Assembly (NCBI GenBank): GCA_002441205.1
Contig: DJVN01000269.1
Coordinates: 1 to 14,055, forward strand
Direction: 5' to 3'
Length of the DNA stretch: 14,055 nt
Source: Syntrophaceae bacterium UBA6255
Lineage (GTDB): Bacteria; Desulfobacterota; Syntrophia; Syntrophales; Smithellaceae
Shown: piece after piece, positions 1 to 7,860 of the stretch
Layout: the number at the start of each line of letters is the position of its first letter
How positions within the stretch are numbered: the stretch's first letter is position 1
Notes under the pieces: generated by a model
What the model was told of the DNA's origin: nothing
Seen by the model: the letters and a program-made list of their open reading frames with translations, nothing else
The model's database searches: none
Made by a program: the position numbers and the translations under genes

Positions 1-1296
1 TTCCAGACCCCTTTTACCAATGTGACCCTGGATGTTACCGTTCCTAAGTATTACGCGGACCAGAATGTCATCATCGGCGGCAAACCGCAGAAAGAAACCT
101 ACAAGGAATTTCAGGAAGAAATGGATCTCTTCAATAAGGCGTTTCTGCAGGTTATGGCGGAAGGCGATGCCAAGGGAAGAGTTTTCACCTTTCCCATTCC
201 GACCTACAATGTAACAAAAGATTTTAACTGGGACGATCACAACATCAATGATCTGTGGGAAATGACGGCAAAGTATGGCGTTCCCTATTTTTCCAACTTC
301 ATTAATTCCGACATGAATCCGGAAGACGCCCGCAGCATGTGCTGCCGTCTGCGCATAGACAATCGGGAACTGGAAATGAGAGGAGGCGGCCTGTTTGGCT
401 CTAATCCCCTGACCGGCTCCATCGGCGTCATCACCATTAATATGCCGCGTATCGCCTATCTGGCCAAATCCAAAAAAGATTTTCTGATAAGGCTGGAACG
501 GTTGATGGAACTGGCCAAGGAAAGTCTGGAGACAAAAAGAAAAGTTCTGGAAAAATTCACGGACGGAAATCTTTATCCCTATACGAAGTATTATTTGCGC
601 GGCGTTAAAGAGCGATTCGATGAATACTGGAAGAATCATTTCTCGACCATCGGCCTTGTCGGGATGAACGAAGCCTGTTTGAATCTGCTGGGCGTGAACA
701 TTGCCGCGGAAAAAGGGCAGGAATTCACCAAACAGGTTCTGGATTTTATGAGAAAGGAACTTATCCGTTTCCAGAAGGAAACCGGCAATAATTATAATCT
801 GGAATCCACGCCGGCCGAAGGCACTTCCTATCGACTGGCTAAAATTGATAAAGAAAAATTTCAGGACATTATAACAGCCAGCGAAGGTAAATCAAAAAAC
901 GCGGAGCCGTTTTATACAAATTCCACGCAACTGCCTGTGGACTATACCGATGATATATTTGAAGCGCTGGATCTACAGGATGAAATTCAGACAAGATATA
1001 CCGGAGGCACGGTGTTTCACACTTTTGCCGGTGAAAGGATTGATGATCCTCAATCTGTCAAGAGACTGGTACAGAAGATTTGTAACAATTATCATCTGCC
1101 GTATATAACTTTCACCCCCACCTTCAGTGTGTGCCCGTCTCACGGATATATTAAAGGCGAGCAGGGAAAGTGTCCCATCTGTGCCGATGATTGCGAGGTT
1201 TACTCGCGTGTCGTCGGATATTTGCGTCCTGTTAAACAGTGGAATAAAGGTAAACAGGAGGAATTCGATTCCAGGCAGGTATTCAAATTAAAATAA
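1..1296 (+). CDS. nrdD: Anaerobic ribonucleoside-triphosphate reductase (class III), C-terminal part
   Basis: Glycyl-radical enzyme that reduces ribonucleoside triphosphates to deoxyribonucleotides in the absence of oxygen. The frame is open from base 1 (FQTPFTNVTLDV), so the gene starts upstream; about 431 residues are visible, roughly the C-terminal 60 percent of the family length. A GTG at 22 is internal. Seen in the sequence: the SMCCRL stretch with tandem cysteines at 340-345, where family members carry the thiyl-radical cysteine; a zinc site CxxHx9CxxC (cysteine codons at 1132, 1171 and 1180); and the glycyl-radical loop RVVGYLRP with the radical glycine codon at 1216-1218. The activase gene follows after 67 bp in the same direction, as expected for an nrdDG pair. 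Whether the reductant is formate or thioredoxin/glutaredoxin cannot be decided from this part. Confidence 0.96.
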   Translation, partial: FQTPFTNVTLDVTVPKYYADQNVIIGGKPQKETYKEFQEEMDLFNKAFLQVMAEGDAKGRVFTFPIPTYNVTKDFNWDDHNINDLWEMTAKYGVPYFSNFINSDMNPEDARSMCCRLRIDNRELEMRGGGLFGSNPLTGSIGVITINMPRIAYLAKSKKDFLIRLERLMELAKESLETKRKVLEKFTDGNLYPYTKYYLRGVKERFDEYWKNHFSTIGLVGMNEACLNLLGVNIAAEKGQEFTKQVLDFMRKELIRFQKETGNNYNLESTPAEGTSYRLAKIDKEKFQDIITASEGKSKNAEPFYTNSTQLPVDYTDDIFEALDLQDEIQTRYTGGTVFHTFAGERIDDPQSVKRLVQKICNNYHLPYITFTPTFSVCPSHGYIKGEQGKCPICADDCEVYSRVVGYLRPVKQWNKGKQEEFDSRQVFKLK

Positions 1297-1363
1297 TCAA
1301 GTAATTTTTAGCTTTGAAATAATATGCGAGACGGATTTGTGTTTCTAAAATCAGGGGAGAAAA

Positions 1364-2053
1364 ATGAAAATCGGCGGTTTGCAGAGAGTATCGCTAATTG
1401 ATTATCAGGGATTTATTTGTGCGGTTGTTTTTTCGGAAGGCTGTAATTTCAGGTGCCCATATTGTCATAATCCGGAACTGGTTGATCCTTGTTTGTTCCG
1501 GACATGTATTAAAGAAAATGATGTCATCGAATTCCTGAACACACGCAAAGGCAAGCTTGACGCGGTATCCATTACCGGCGGAGAGCCTACAATACAACCC
1601 CATTTAACCGCTTTTATCAGGCAAGTCAAAAAAATGGGATTTGCCGTCAAAATGGACACCAACGGTTCGCATCCGCAGATCATTAAGAATCTTCTCAGTG
1701 AGGAACTGCTTGATTTTATCGCGATGGACGTTAAGGCGCCGATGGACAGGTATAAGGACGTTATTAAAGCTCAGGTGAATACAGATTTCATCAAAGAAAG
1801 TATCAGCCTTATCCTAAAAGCAAAAATTCCATACGAATTTCGTACAACCATTGTTCAGTCGCAACTGGATGAGAATGATATTCTCGAAATTGCAAGGCTT
1901 CTTCCCAAAGCAAACAGTTATATTCTGCAAAAGTTCATGCCGACAAAAACGTTGGACAATAAATTCCTTAAAGAAAAATCCTGGCCGGACGAAAAATTAC
2001 AGAATATCAAAACAATTCTGGAAAATGAAATTTCCTCCGTCACTATCCGATAG
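1364..2053 (+). CDS. nrdG: Anaerobic ribonucleotide reductase activating protein, radical SAM (NrdG2 type)
   Basis: Radical-SAM activase that cleaves S-adenosylmethionine with a [4Fe-4S] cluster to install the glycyl radical on NrdD. The 229-residue protein opens with MKIGGLQRVSLIDYQG, typical of the NrdG2 subgroup. The cluster motif CxxxCxxC is C27, C31, C34 (CNFRCPYCHNP) and the SAM-binding GGEP is at 72-75. A strong Shine-Dalgarno (AGGGGAG) lies about 5 nt before the ATG. Two further cysteines (C43, C48) follow the cluster motif; a second cluster is not evident. The gene lies 67 bp after nrdD, with no terminator seen between them, so cotranscription is likely. A pyruvate-formate-lyase activase is the main alternative, but the partner upstream is NrdD. 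Confidence 0.93.
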   Translation: MKIGGLQRVSLIDYQGFICAVVFSEGCNFRCPYCHNPELVDPCLFRTCIKENDVIEFLNTRKGKLDAVSITGGEPTIQPHLTAFIRQVKKMGFAVKMDTNGSHPQIIKNLLSEELLDFIAMDVKAPMDRYKDVIKAQVNTDFIKESISLILKAKIPYEFRTTIVQSQLDENDILEIARLLPKANSYILQKFMPTKTLDNKFLKEKSWPDEKLQNIKTILENEISSVTIR

Positions 2054-2121
2054 CATGCGAATTGCGATAGTAATTATAAAACAAGCGCTTATGAAAACAA
2101 TATAAATAAAGACATAAATCA

Positions 2122-3249
2122 TTAAATGAGAGCGAGACTGTCGGCAATAGCCAATCCCTGTTCGGTCGGACATAGAAAACCATTCTTAAGTTCAAGGATG
2201 TTGTTTCTGATCAGTCTGTCAATAATAGCTCCTTTTACAGAAAATAAATCGACGCCAAATCTCGTTTGATAGTTTTTAATATCGATGCCATGCTTCGTGC
2301 GTAATCCGAGAAACAAAGTCTCCAATTGCAGTTGCTCTGCGGAAAGAGATTCCGTATTTTCCACCGGCATCTTTCCGCAAAGAATATATTTTAAGTATGT
2401 CTTGACCGTTGACTTGTTCCACCAGCGTTTGTTGTCCAGAAAAGAATTCGCCGCGGGTCCTAACCCCAGATAAGGCACATGTCGCCAGTATTTCTGATTA
2501 TGCCGGGATTTAAGATTGTCTTTGCGCGCGAAATTAGAAACTTCATAGTGAATGTAACCGGCATTTTTCAGCGTTTCGGCGGTGGTCAAAAATAATTTTA
2601 ATTCTGTTTTTTCGTCAGGTAGGCGCCAGTTGTTTGAATCATATTTTTTATAAAGAGGCGTATTACTGTAAAGCGATAACTGATAACAGGAGATGTGCTC
2701 AGGCCTGAAAGAAAGCGCTTTTAATAAAGTATTTTGCCATGCTTTCATTCTCAAACCGTGCACGCCATAAATCAGATCGATTCCCAGATTATAAAACCCC
2801 GCTTTTCTTGCCGCTTCTATTGCGGCAATTCCCTCTTGGCCGGAATGCCTTCGTCCAAGAAACTTCAAGACCTTATCATCAAACGATTGAATACCGATGT
2901 TCAGGCGGCTAATGCCGATGGTGCGCAGAGCTTTTAGATATTTCAGGGAAATATCTCCCGGATTGGCCTCCAGTGTTATTTCCGAATCAGCGTCAATCTT
3001 ATAATTTTTATCGATTGCTGTAAAAATATCGGAAAGTTGCGCGGGAGTCAGAAGGGAAGGCGTGCCGCCGCCGATATAGATGGTATCAAATGATGAGAAG
3101 ACATTACGATAATATATTATTTCTTTCTTTAATGCGGCAATATATTCAGGAATAAGATTGACTGATTTGATCGAGTAAAAGCTGCAGTAGCCGCATTTGC
3201 TTAGGCAAAAAGGAATGTGAATATAAAGCCCAGCCTGATCCTGTTTCAT
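2122..3249 (-). CDS. hemW: HemW-like radical SAM protein (heme chaperone, formerly HemN-like)
   Basis: Member of the coproporphyrinogen III dehydrogenase-like radical SAM group. Its HemW branch binds heme and acts as a heme-transfer chaperone rather than a HemN oxidase. The 375 residues match the usual HemW length. The N-terminus reads YIHIPFCLSKCGYCSFYS, with cluster cysteines C15, C19 and C22. HemN proper has CxxxCxxCxC; the extra cysteine is absent here (C22 is followed by S and F), which favours HemW. YIGGGTPSLL follows at about 60, and the C-terminus resembles the HemN C-terminal domain. The start ATG has only a weak AGAG-type ribosome site. The gene converges on nrdG with 68 bp between stops and no clear terminator there. 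Its upstream region abuts the palindromic repeat. Confidence 0.9.
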   Translation of the reverse strand: MKQDQAGLYIHIPFCLSKCGYCSFYSIKSVNLIPEYIAALKKEIIYYRNVFSSFDTIYIGGGTPSLLTPAQLSDIFTAIDKNYKIDADSEITLEANPGDISLKYLKALRTIGISRLNIGIQSFDDKVLKFLGRRHSGQEGIAAIEAARKAGFYNLGIDLIYGVHGLRMKAWQNTLLKALSFRPEHISCYQLSLYSNTPLYKKYDSNNWRLPDEKTELKLFLTTAETLKNAGYIHYEVSNFARKDNLKSRHNQKYWRHVPYLGLGPAANSFLDNKRWWNKSTVKTYLKYILCGKMPVENTESLSAEQLQLETLFLGLRTKHGIDIKNYQTRFGVDLFSVKGAIIDRLIRNNILELKNGFLCPTEQGLAIADSLALI

Positions 3250-3292
3250 AGTCTCTGATAGTAAGAAAAAATAATTTAAAAAATTTTGAATT

Positions 3293-3416
3293 ATTCTATT
3301 TTATATTCAAGATGATAGCAAGGCGGCAAGGAGGAGGCTCCACAGGCGTATTCGTGATACGTCGAGGAAGCCGACGACACAGCCAACGCAGCTAGCGCTT
3401 GAAGAGGGAATAGAAT
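3293..3416. repeat. 124-bp imperfect palindromic element with 8-bp terminal inverted repeats (MITE/REP-like)
   Basis: The element begins ATTCTATT (3293-3300) and ends AATAGAAT (3409-3416), perfect inverted repeats. Nested inside are TTCAAG (3306-3311) with CTTGAA (3398-3403), TAGC (3316-3319) with GCTA (3391-3394), GGCTCC (3336-3341) with GGAAGCC (3366-3372, one bulge), and a terminal stem CGTAT/ATACG (3347-3351 and 3357-3361). It is more GC-rich than the AT-rich flanks. It lies between the divergently placed 3' end of lepA and 5' end of hemW, ending 2 bp before the lepA stop codon on the plus-strand map. No ORF is present. Its form suggests a dispersed non-autonomous element that may also act as a 3'-end structure for lepA; only one copy is in this window. 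Confidence 0.7.
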
Positions 3417-3418
3417 TT

Positions 3419-5215
3419 CTAATCTGTGTCCGATTTCAGGACCGCCAGGAACGCACTTTGCGGAATGCTGACCGAGCCGATCATCTTCATACGCTTTTTA
3501 CCCGCCTTTTGTTTTTCCAATAATTTTCTTTTGCGGGTAATGTCACCACCGTAACATTTTGCCGTGACGTCTTTGCGGAAGGCGCTGATAGTGCTGCGCG
3601 CGATAATTTCTCCGCCGATGGCGCCCTGAATGGCAATCTTAAACATCTGGCGCGGTATCTCGTCTTTGAGGCGTTCACAGGCCAGCAGGGCGCGTGGACG
3701 GGCGCGGTCACGATGAACGATCTGCGACAGAGCGTCAACTTTCTCGCTGTTGACCAGAATGTCCATGAGCACCAGATTGCTTTCACGATAATCAATTACA
3801 TCGTAATCAAACGAGCCATAACCTTGCGTGACCGATTTAAAGCGGTCGTAAAAATCATAAATGACCTCGGCCAGCGGCATTTCATAAGATAATTCCACAC
3901 GTCCGGGTCCTGTGTAATTCATGGAAGAATTAACCCCGCGCTTTTCCATGCAAAGTTTCATGACGGCTCCCAGATATCGTTCAGGCAGCATCATCGCGGC
4001 CCGTATGTATGGTTCTTCGCCTTTCTCAATTTCCATCGCATCAGGATAATGTGCGGGATTATCCACATAAATTATGTTTTTGTCTTTAAGCGTAAAACGA
4101 TAACGCACGCTGGGAACAGAAAGAATGATCGAGAGATCAAATTCCCGTTCCAGTCTCTCCTGCACGATATCCAGATGCAGCAGGCCTAAAAAGCCGCAGC
4201 GGAAACCCTGGCCGAGAGCGGCGGATGAATCTTTTTCGTAAATAAACGAGGCGTCATTGAGTTTATATTTTTCCAGCGAATCAGCCAGATCCTGATAATC
4301 ATCGGAAGCAATGGGATAAATGGATGCAAAGACGACCGGCTTGACTTCTTTAAAGCCCGGCAGCGGTTGGCCGCATGGTTTGTCCTGCAGCGTAATGGTA
4401 TCTCCCGTGCGAACATCAGCAACGGTTTTTACTCCGGCAATAATATAGCCCACTTCTCCGGCGCTGAGTTTTTCGCGCTTAGTGCGGGTCAATAAAAAAT
4501 GACCGACTTCTTCCACTTTATAAGTGGCGCCATTGTACATGAACTTGATAACATCACCCGCTTTAACAGTTCCTTCAAAAATGCGGCAATGAATGATTGT
4601 GCCGCGGAACGAATCATACTTGGCGTCAAAAATTAAAGCGGCCAGAGGATTTTCGGGATTGCCTTTCGGAGGCGGAATACGCTCCACGATAGCTTCCAGA
4701 ATTTCCTCGATGCCGATGCCTTCCTTGGCCGAGCATTTAATATGGTTAAAGGGATCCAGTCCCAGTTCCGAATCAATTTCCTCCAGCACGCGGTCAACAT
4801 CGGCGGAAGGAAGATCAATCTTATTGATGATCGGAATAATTTCAAGATTATGTTCCAGCGCCAGATAGAGATTGGCCAGCGTTTGCGCCTGCACTCCCTG
4901 CGCGGCATCAATCAACAGAAGAACGCCTTCACATGATGCCAGCGAGCGAGAAACTTCATAGGAAAAATCAACATGACCAGGAGTGTCGATCAAATTAAGA
5001 ATATAATCTTTTCCGTCATGAGCGCGGTAGGGAAGGGATATGGCATTGCTCTTGATGGTGATACCGCGCTCGCGCTCAATGTCCATATTATCCAGAATCT
5101 GATCCTGAAAATTTCTTTCGTTGCAGACACCGGTGTACTGAATCAGACGGTCGGCCAGGGTTGATTTACCGTGGTCAATATGAGCAATGATGCTGAAGTT
5201 TCTGATGTTTTCCAT
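3419..5215 (-). CDS. lepA: Elongation factor 4 (LepA), ribosome back-translocating GTPase
   Basis: Translational GTPase that binds the ribosome and promotes back-translocation or resolves stalled states. The 598-residue full-length protein has all GTPase motifs: P-loop AHIDHGKST (11-19), switch I RERGITI (48-54), DTPGHVDF (77-84) and NKID (131-134), then SAKEG. The LepA-specific C-terminal domain is intact, with typical text such as DYRESNLVLMDILVN and KAGKKRMKMIG. The stop is TAG. The start ATG (5213-5215) has no Shine-Dalgarno within normal range; the nearest purine run belongs to the adk terminator stem about 20 nt upstream. It follows adk on the same strand, but the terminator lies between them, so it either has its own promoter or depends on readthrough. 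Confidence 0.97.
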   Translation of the reverse strand: MENIRNFSIIAHIDHGKSTLADRLIQYTGVCNERNFQDQILDNMDIERERGITIKSNAISLPYRAHDGKDYILNLIDTPGHVDFSYEVSRSLASCEGVLLLIDAAQGVQAQTLANLYLALEHNLEIIPIINKIDLPSADVDRVLEEIDSELGLDPFNHIKCSAKEGIGIEEILEAIVERIPPPKGNPENPLAALIFDAKYDSFRGTIIHCRIFEGTVKAGDVIKFMYNGATYKVEEVGHFLLTRTKREKLSAGEVGYIIAGVKTVADVRTGDTITLQDKPCGQPLPGFKEVKPVVFASIYPIASDDYQDLADSLEKYKLNDASFIYEKDSSAALGQGFRCGFLGLLHLDIVQERLEREFDLSIILSVPSVRYRFTLKDKNIIYVDNPAHYPDAMEIEKGEEPYIRAAMMLPERYLGAVMKLCMEKRGVNSSMNYTGPGRVELSYEMPLAEVIYDFYDRFKSVTQGYGSFDYDVIDYRESNLVLMDILVNSEKVDALSQIVHRDRARPRALLACERLKDEIPRQMFKIAIQGAIGGEIIARSTISAFRKDVTAKCYGGDITRKRKLLEKQKAGKKRMKMIGSVSIPQSAFLAVLKSDTD

Positions 5216-5226
5216 AAAACTGTGTT

Positions 5227-5259
5227 AAAAAAAGCCCTCCAGTGTTTCGAAGGGCTTTT
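5227..5259 (-). terminator. Rho-independent terminator of adk
   Basis: Read on the minus strand, a 9-bp stem AAAAGCCCT / AGGGCTTTT (plus-strand arms 5251-5259 and 5230-5238) with a 12-nt loop is followed by a run of seven T. It starts 22 nt after the adk stop codon and ends 11 nt before the lepA ATG. A TATAAA at 5257-5262 (minus) overlaps its first arm; its possible role for lepA is discussed in the findings. Confidence 0.82.
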
Positions 5260-5281
5260 ATATTCAATCTTTGCTGACCAA

Positions 5282-5956
5282 TTAAGCCAGTTTTTTCATA
5301 AGTTCTTCGGTGACTTCTTTTACGCCGACGCTGCCATCCACAGAAATAACCTTTACTCTTTCCTTAAAGTAATTAACGGCGGCCAGTGTGCCTGTTTTTG
5401 TGTCATAATAAATGCCATGACGTTTATCAATTGCCCCCGTATCCTGATCGTCGGCGCGGGCGGACATGTCTTCGCATCCGCATACACGGCAGGTGATTTT
5501 GCCGTCATGTTCGTGGGGTTTAATAGCGTCAATGTAGATGTTGTTGGGATGGTTGTTGTCCATTTTGCAGAGTCTGCGTCCCATGATGCGCTTCTTTGCT
5601 GTTTCGCGATCCAGATCTATTTCGATAACATAATCAAGCTGAATCTTCTCTTTCTGCAATGCTGCCCAAAGGGCTTCAGCCTGCGCCAGATTCCTGGGGA
5701 ATCCATCCAATAACCAGCCTTTTTTGCAATCGTCTTCTTTAAGACGATCCAGAATCATGGGGATGGTAATATCGTCGGGGACAAGTTCTCCGCGGTCGAT
5801 AAAAGCTTTCGCTTTTTCGCCCAGAGGGGTCTTTTTGGAAATATTCTGCCGGAAAATAACGCCGGTTTCAATGTGGGGCACGCCATATTTCTTCTGTACA
5901 ATTGCTCCTTGGGTTCCTTTACCGCTGCCGTTAGGGCCGAAAATTAAAATATTCAC
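5282..5956 (-). CDS. adk: Adenylate kinase with an atypical cysteine-containing LID
   Basis: Catalyses ATP + AMP to 2 ADP in the cytoplasm. The 224-residue protein has the P-loop GPNGSGKGTQ (7-16), where the classical form is GPPGAGKGTQ, the AMP-site TGVIFRQNI (from 31) and LLDGFPRN (82-89). The LID begins GRRLC at 126 and carries C130, C156, C159 and C161. It departs from the common CxxC...CxxC/D zinc LID: the first pair is CKMD, and the segment in between (DNNHPNNIYIDAIKPHEHDG) is polar and His-rich. The start is GTG (5954-5956), supported by AAAGGAGT about 8 nt upstream. A promoter-like pair lies at 5996-6024 and an intrinsic terminator follows, so it is probably a single-gene transcript. 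A UMP/CMP-type kinase is less likely, given the LID. Confidence 0.92.
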   Translation of the reverse strand: MNILIFGPNGSGKGTQGAIVQKKYGVPHIETGVIFRQNISKKTPLGEKAKAFIDRGELVPDDITIPMILDRLKEDDCKKGWLLDGFPRNLAQAEALWAALQKEKIQLDYVIEIDLDRETAKKRIMGRRLCKMDNNHPNNIYIDAIKPHEHDGKITCRVCGCEDMSARADDQDTGAIDKRHGIYYDTKTGTLAAVNYFKERVKVISVDGSVGVKEVTEELMKKLA

Positions 5957-5995
5957 TTTTTGAGACTCCTTTCATATAGAAATTAAACTGTGAGC

Positions 5996-6024
5996 TTTAT
6001 AATGTATTGTGATCTTTTTCGCAA
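5996..6024 (-). promoter_or_regulatory. Putative sigma-70 promoter of adk
   Basis: Minus strand: TTGCGA (6019-6024) as -35 (4 of 6 consensus) and TATAAA (5996-6001) as -10 (5 of 6), with 17-bp spacing. It lies in the 116-bp gap between the zinc-ribbon gene and adk, about 40 nt before the GTG start. Called by eye. Confidence 0.5.
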
Positions 6025-6072
6025 TATAAAAGAAAGAAAGACGGATTAATTTTCAGAATCGGTAAAAACGCT

Positions 6073-6285
6073 TTAATGACAGGAACCTGAAGAGCCACAG
6101 GACGAGCACGATGATGAGGAGCATGAAGAACAACCGGACTTTCCACCGGCAAACACGGACATAACTTTCTGCGGTTGTTTTGTTCCGCATTTGGGGCAGG
6201 CAAGTTTTTTTTCTTCTGAAGATGAGAACACCAGACTTTCAAAAATCTTTTTACATTTTTTACATCTAAATTCGTAAATAGGCAT
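6073..6285 (-). CDS. FmdB-family zinc-ribbon protein with Cys/Ser-rich tail
   Basis: Small 70-residue protein of the FmdB / CxxC_CXXC_SSSS family. Members are described as putative regulatory zinc ribbons, but their molecular role is unsettled. The start MPIYEFRCKKC is the family signature. Two CxxC knuckles, C8/C11 and C30/C33 (CPKC), form the predicted zinc site. After a glycine-rich linker the C-terminus (51-70) is almost only Cys, Ser and Gly, with C52, C55, C60, C63 and C69, ending in CH. The ATG is preceded by GAGGA at good spacing, and a near-consensus promoter lies at 6315-6343. It is upstream of adk on the same strand, but adk seems to have its own promoter. Confidence 0.88.
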   Translation of the reverse strand: MPIYEFRCKKCKKIFESLVFSSSEEKKLACPKCGTKQPQKVMSVFAGGKSGCSSCSSSSCSSCGSSGSCH

Positions 6286-6314
6286 GGTTGTCCTCAGCGA
6301 TTAAATTCAATCAT

Positions 6315-6343
6315 AAAATATGCAGTTAAGGAACTATTGTCAA
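6315..6343 (-). promoter_or_regulatory. Strong putative sigma-70 promoter of the FmdB-family gene
   Basis: Minus strand: a perfect TTGACA (6338-6343) and TATTTT (6315-6320, 4 of 6) separated by 17 bp, ending 29 bp before the ATG. It is the best -35 match seen in the window. Confidence 0.6.
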
Positions 6344-6367
6344 GATCTTTCAGGGTGTATTTAAATA

Positions 6368-6403
6368 CGATTGTTCGGCGACCAGGTTTGTCTGCCGCAA
6401 TCG
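6368..6403. terminator. GC-rich hairpin at the 3' end of the M48 protease gene, possible terminator
   Basis: CGATTG (6368-6373) pairs with CAATCG (6398-6403), CGGC (6376-6379) with GCCG (6394-6397), and GAC with GTC around a 7-nt loop, with small bulges. On the minus strand it starts 2 nt after the protease stop and is followed by TATTTAAATAC, a poor U-tract. On the plus strand it is followed by a run of eight T (6409-6416), so it would terminate antisense or incoming plus-strand transcription better than the protease mRNA. Confidence 0.45.
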
Positions 6404-6405
6404 CC

Positions 6406-7860
6406 TTATTTTTTTTCTAATTCTTTTATCTCATTATGGATGGCTGTATATCGTTCCGAATCTCTGGAAAAATAATTTAAAGCCTCTCTAAAATGAAACA
6501 GGGCGCTCTCTTTTTTCTTTTCCTTTTTAAAATGCAGGCCGAAATAATAATGCGATTCTCCGAGGTTATTCAATTTGCCGTAAGTCATGGCGATGAAGTA
6601 ATGCATCGCCTCGCCATTGAACTCTTTATCTTTAAGTTTGAGATAACAGTCAAGCGCTTCTTGATAGAGGTGGTTTGCAAAATAGGTTTTGCCCAGCGCC
6701 AAAGTGATATCATCTTTCGTGGGATTGATTTTTGAAGCGCGTAACAGAACATCCTGCGCCTGATCGGTCTTGCCCCGCTTCAGGTAAATTAATCCCATAT
6801 TTTTTAAAATATCATCGTCCTGCGGTGATAAACTTAAAGCTTTCTGATAATGTTTTAACGAGGAATCGGTTTGTCCCAGTTGGTCTTCTATATAAGCAAT
6901 GTTATAAAGTAAATCAACATCATCGGGATGATTCCTAAGCGATTGTTCCAGCTGCTTATGCTTCCTGCCGAGTTCAGTGATGTTTTGCGGCACCATGGCT
7001 TGAATCCTGTTAAAATTACCAATGATGTTTCGCGCCCCATCTTTGGCGTATTGCGTTAAAATCAGAGAATCCATATAGATAATACGCTCATCAGTGCCCG
7101 GATGCGTCAGCAGGTAGGACGGCAAGGATTTGGATAAGAACTCATGTCGTTTCATGATTTTGAGAAAATCAATAATAGCCGCGGGATAATAACCTGCTTT
7201 GACAAGATATTCCATTCCCATTCTGTCGGCTTCTTCTTCATGTTGACGCATATATTTTAAAGTCATGCTGCTTGCGCCGGCGAGGGAGAAAGCGGCAATA
7301 GCCGCTGATGATTGTCCGCCTCCTCCGAGAAAAGCGCCGGCAAGGACAGCCGCCAGCGCGGCGATATTCAATTTTTGAGATTTTTCAATAATGCTGGCAA
7401 TATGCCGGGCGTTGGCATGACCTATTTCATGGGCAATAACACCGGCCAATTGCGCTTCATTTTCGGCGGACAGGATGATGCCTTTATTGATGTAAATATA
7501 TCCGCCGGGTGTGGCAAAGGCATTAATGGCTGAACTATCAATAATATAAAAATTAAAATGAAAAGGAGCTTTGGTGGTTTGAGCCAGAACCCGTTTACCA
7601 ATCCGGTTTACATAGTCATTTAAAAATTCATTTTTAAGGACAAGTTTATTTTCTTCAAGTTTATCGTAAAATTCTTTTCCCAGTTTTTTTTCATCTTCAA
7701 TGGTGAATTCCGCAAGACAATGATTGGCCCTCAACAATAAGACAAGGACAACGGCGACAAAATAAATGTATTGATTTTGGGTAAATTTACGCATAAACAT
7801 TTTTCTGATTTTAGAACATAATGATGATACCCTCTTTATTTTTTTTAGACAAGTTTTCAT
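6406..7860 (-). CDS. Exported M48-family zinc metalloprotease with TPR repeats (BepA/YfgC-like)
   Basis: Periplasmic peptidase of the BepA type, which in other bacteria assists or degrades outer-membrane assembly intermediates such as LptD. Using the 484-residue frame: a hydrophobic signal segment at about 31-50 ending near CLAEF; the conserved region AFATPGGYIYINKG at 114-127; zinc-ligand motif HEIGH at 144-148; the third-ligand region HEEEAD at 207-212; a Gly/Ala-rich hydrophobic stretch at about 166-197; and TPR-like helices from about 305 to 470. The start is uncertain. The first ATG (7858-7860) gives a 30-residue basic extension before the signal segment and has no Shine-Dalgarno. ATG at 7798-7800 (MFMRKF) or 7792-7794 gives a normal signal peptide, and the cmk promoter candidate would then be free of coding sequence. 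Neither internal start has a good ribosome site. Confidence 0.9.
   Translation of the reverse strand: MKTCLKKIKRVSSLCSKIRKMFMRKFTQNQYIYFVAVVLVLLLRANHCLAEFTIEDEKKLGKEFYDKLEENKLVLKNEFLNDYVNRIGKRVLAQTTKAPFHFNFYIIDSSAINAFATPGGYIYINKGIILSAENEAQLAGVIAHEIGHANARHIASIIEKSQKLNIAALAAVLAGAFLGGGGQSSAAIAAFSLAGASSMTLKYMRQHEEEADRMGMEYLVKAGYYPAAIIDFLKIMKRHEFLSKSLPSYLLTHPGTDERIIYMDSLILTQYAKDGARNIIGNFNRIQAMVPQNITELGRKHKQLEQSLRNHPDDVDLLYNIAYIEDQLGQTDSSLKHYQKALSLSPQDDDILKNMGLIYLKRGKTDQAQDVLLRASKINPTKDDITLALGKTYFANHLYQEALDCYLKLKDKEFNGEAMHYFIAMTYGKLNNLGESHYYFGLHFKKEKKKESALFHFREALNYFSRDSERYTAIHNEIKELEKK

Noticed and set aside
2054..2121. Possible bidirectional terminator between nrdG and hemW
   Set aside because: Only short palindromes (for example AAGCGCTT) occur; no stable stem with a T-run was found.
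3293..3416. tRNA, CRISPR or attachment site reading of the palindrome
   Set aside because: There is no cloverleaf, no regularly spaced repeats and no integrase nearby; the symmetry is that of a long imperfect hairpin.
5171..5713. Open frame of 180 codons on the plus strand
   Set aside because: It is antisense to adk and the start of lepA, both certain; a mirror frame of conserved coding sequence.
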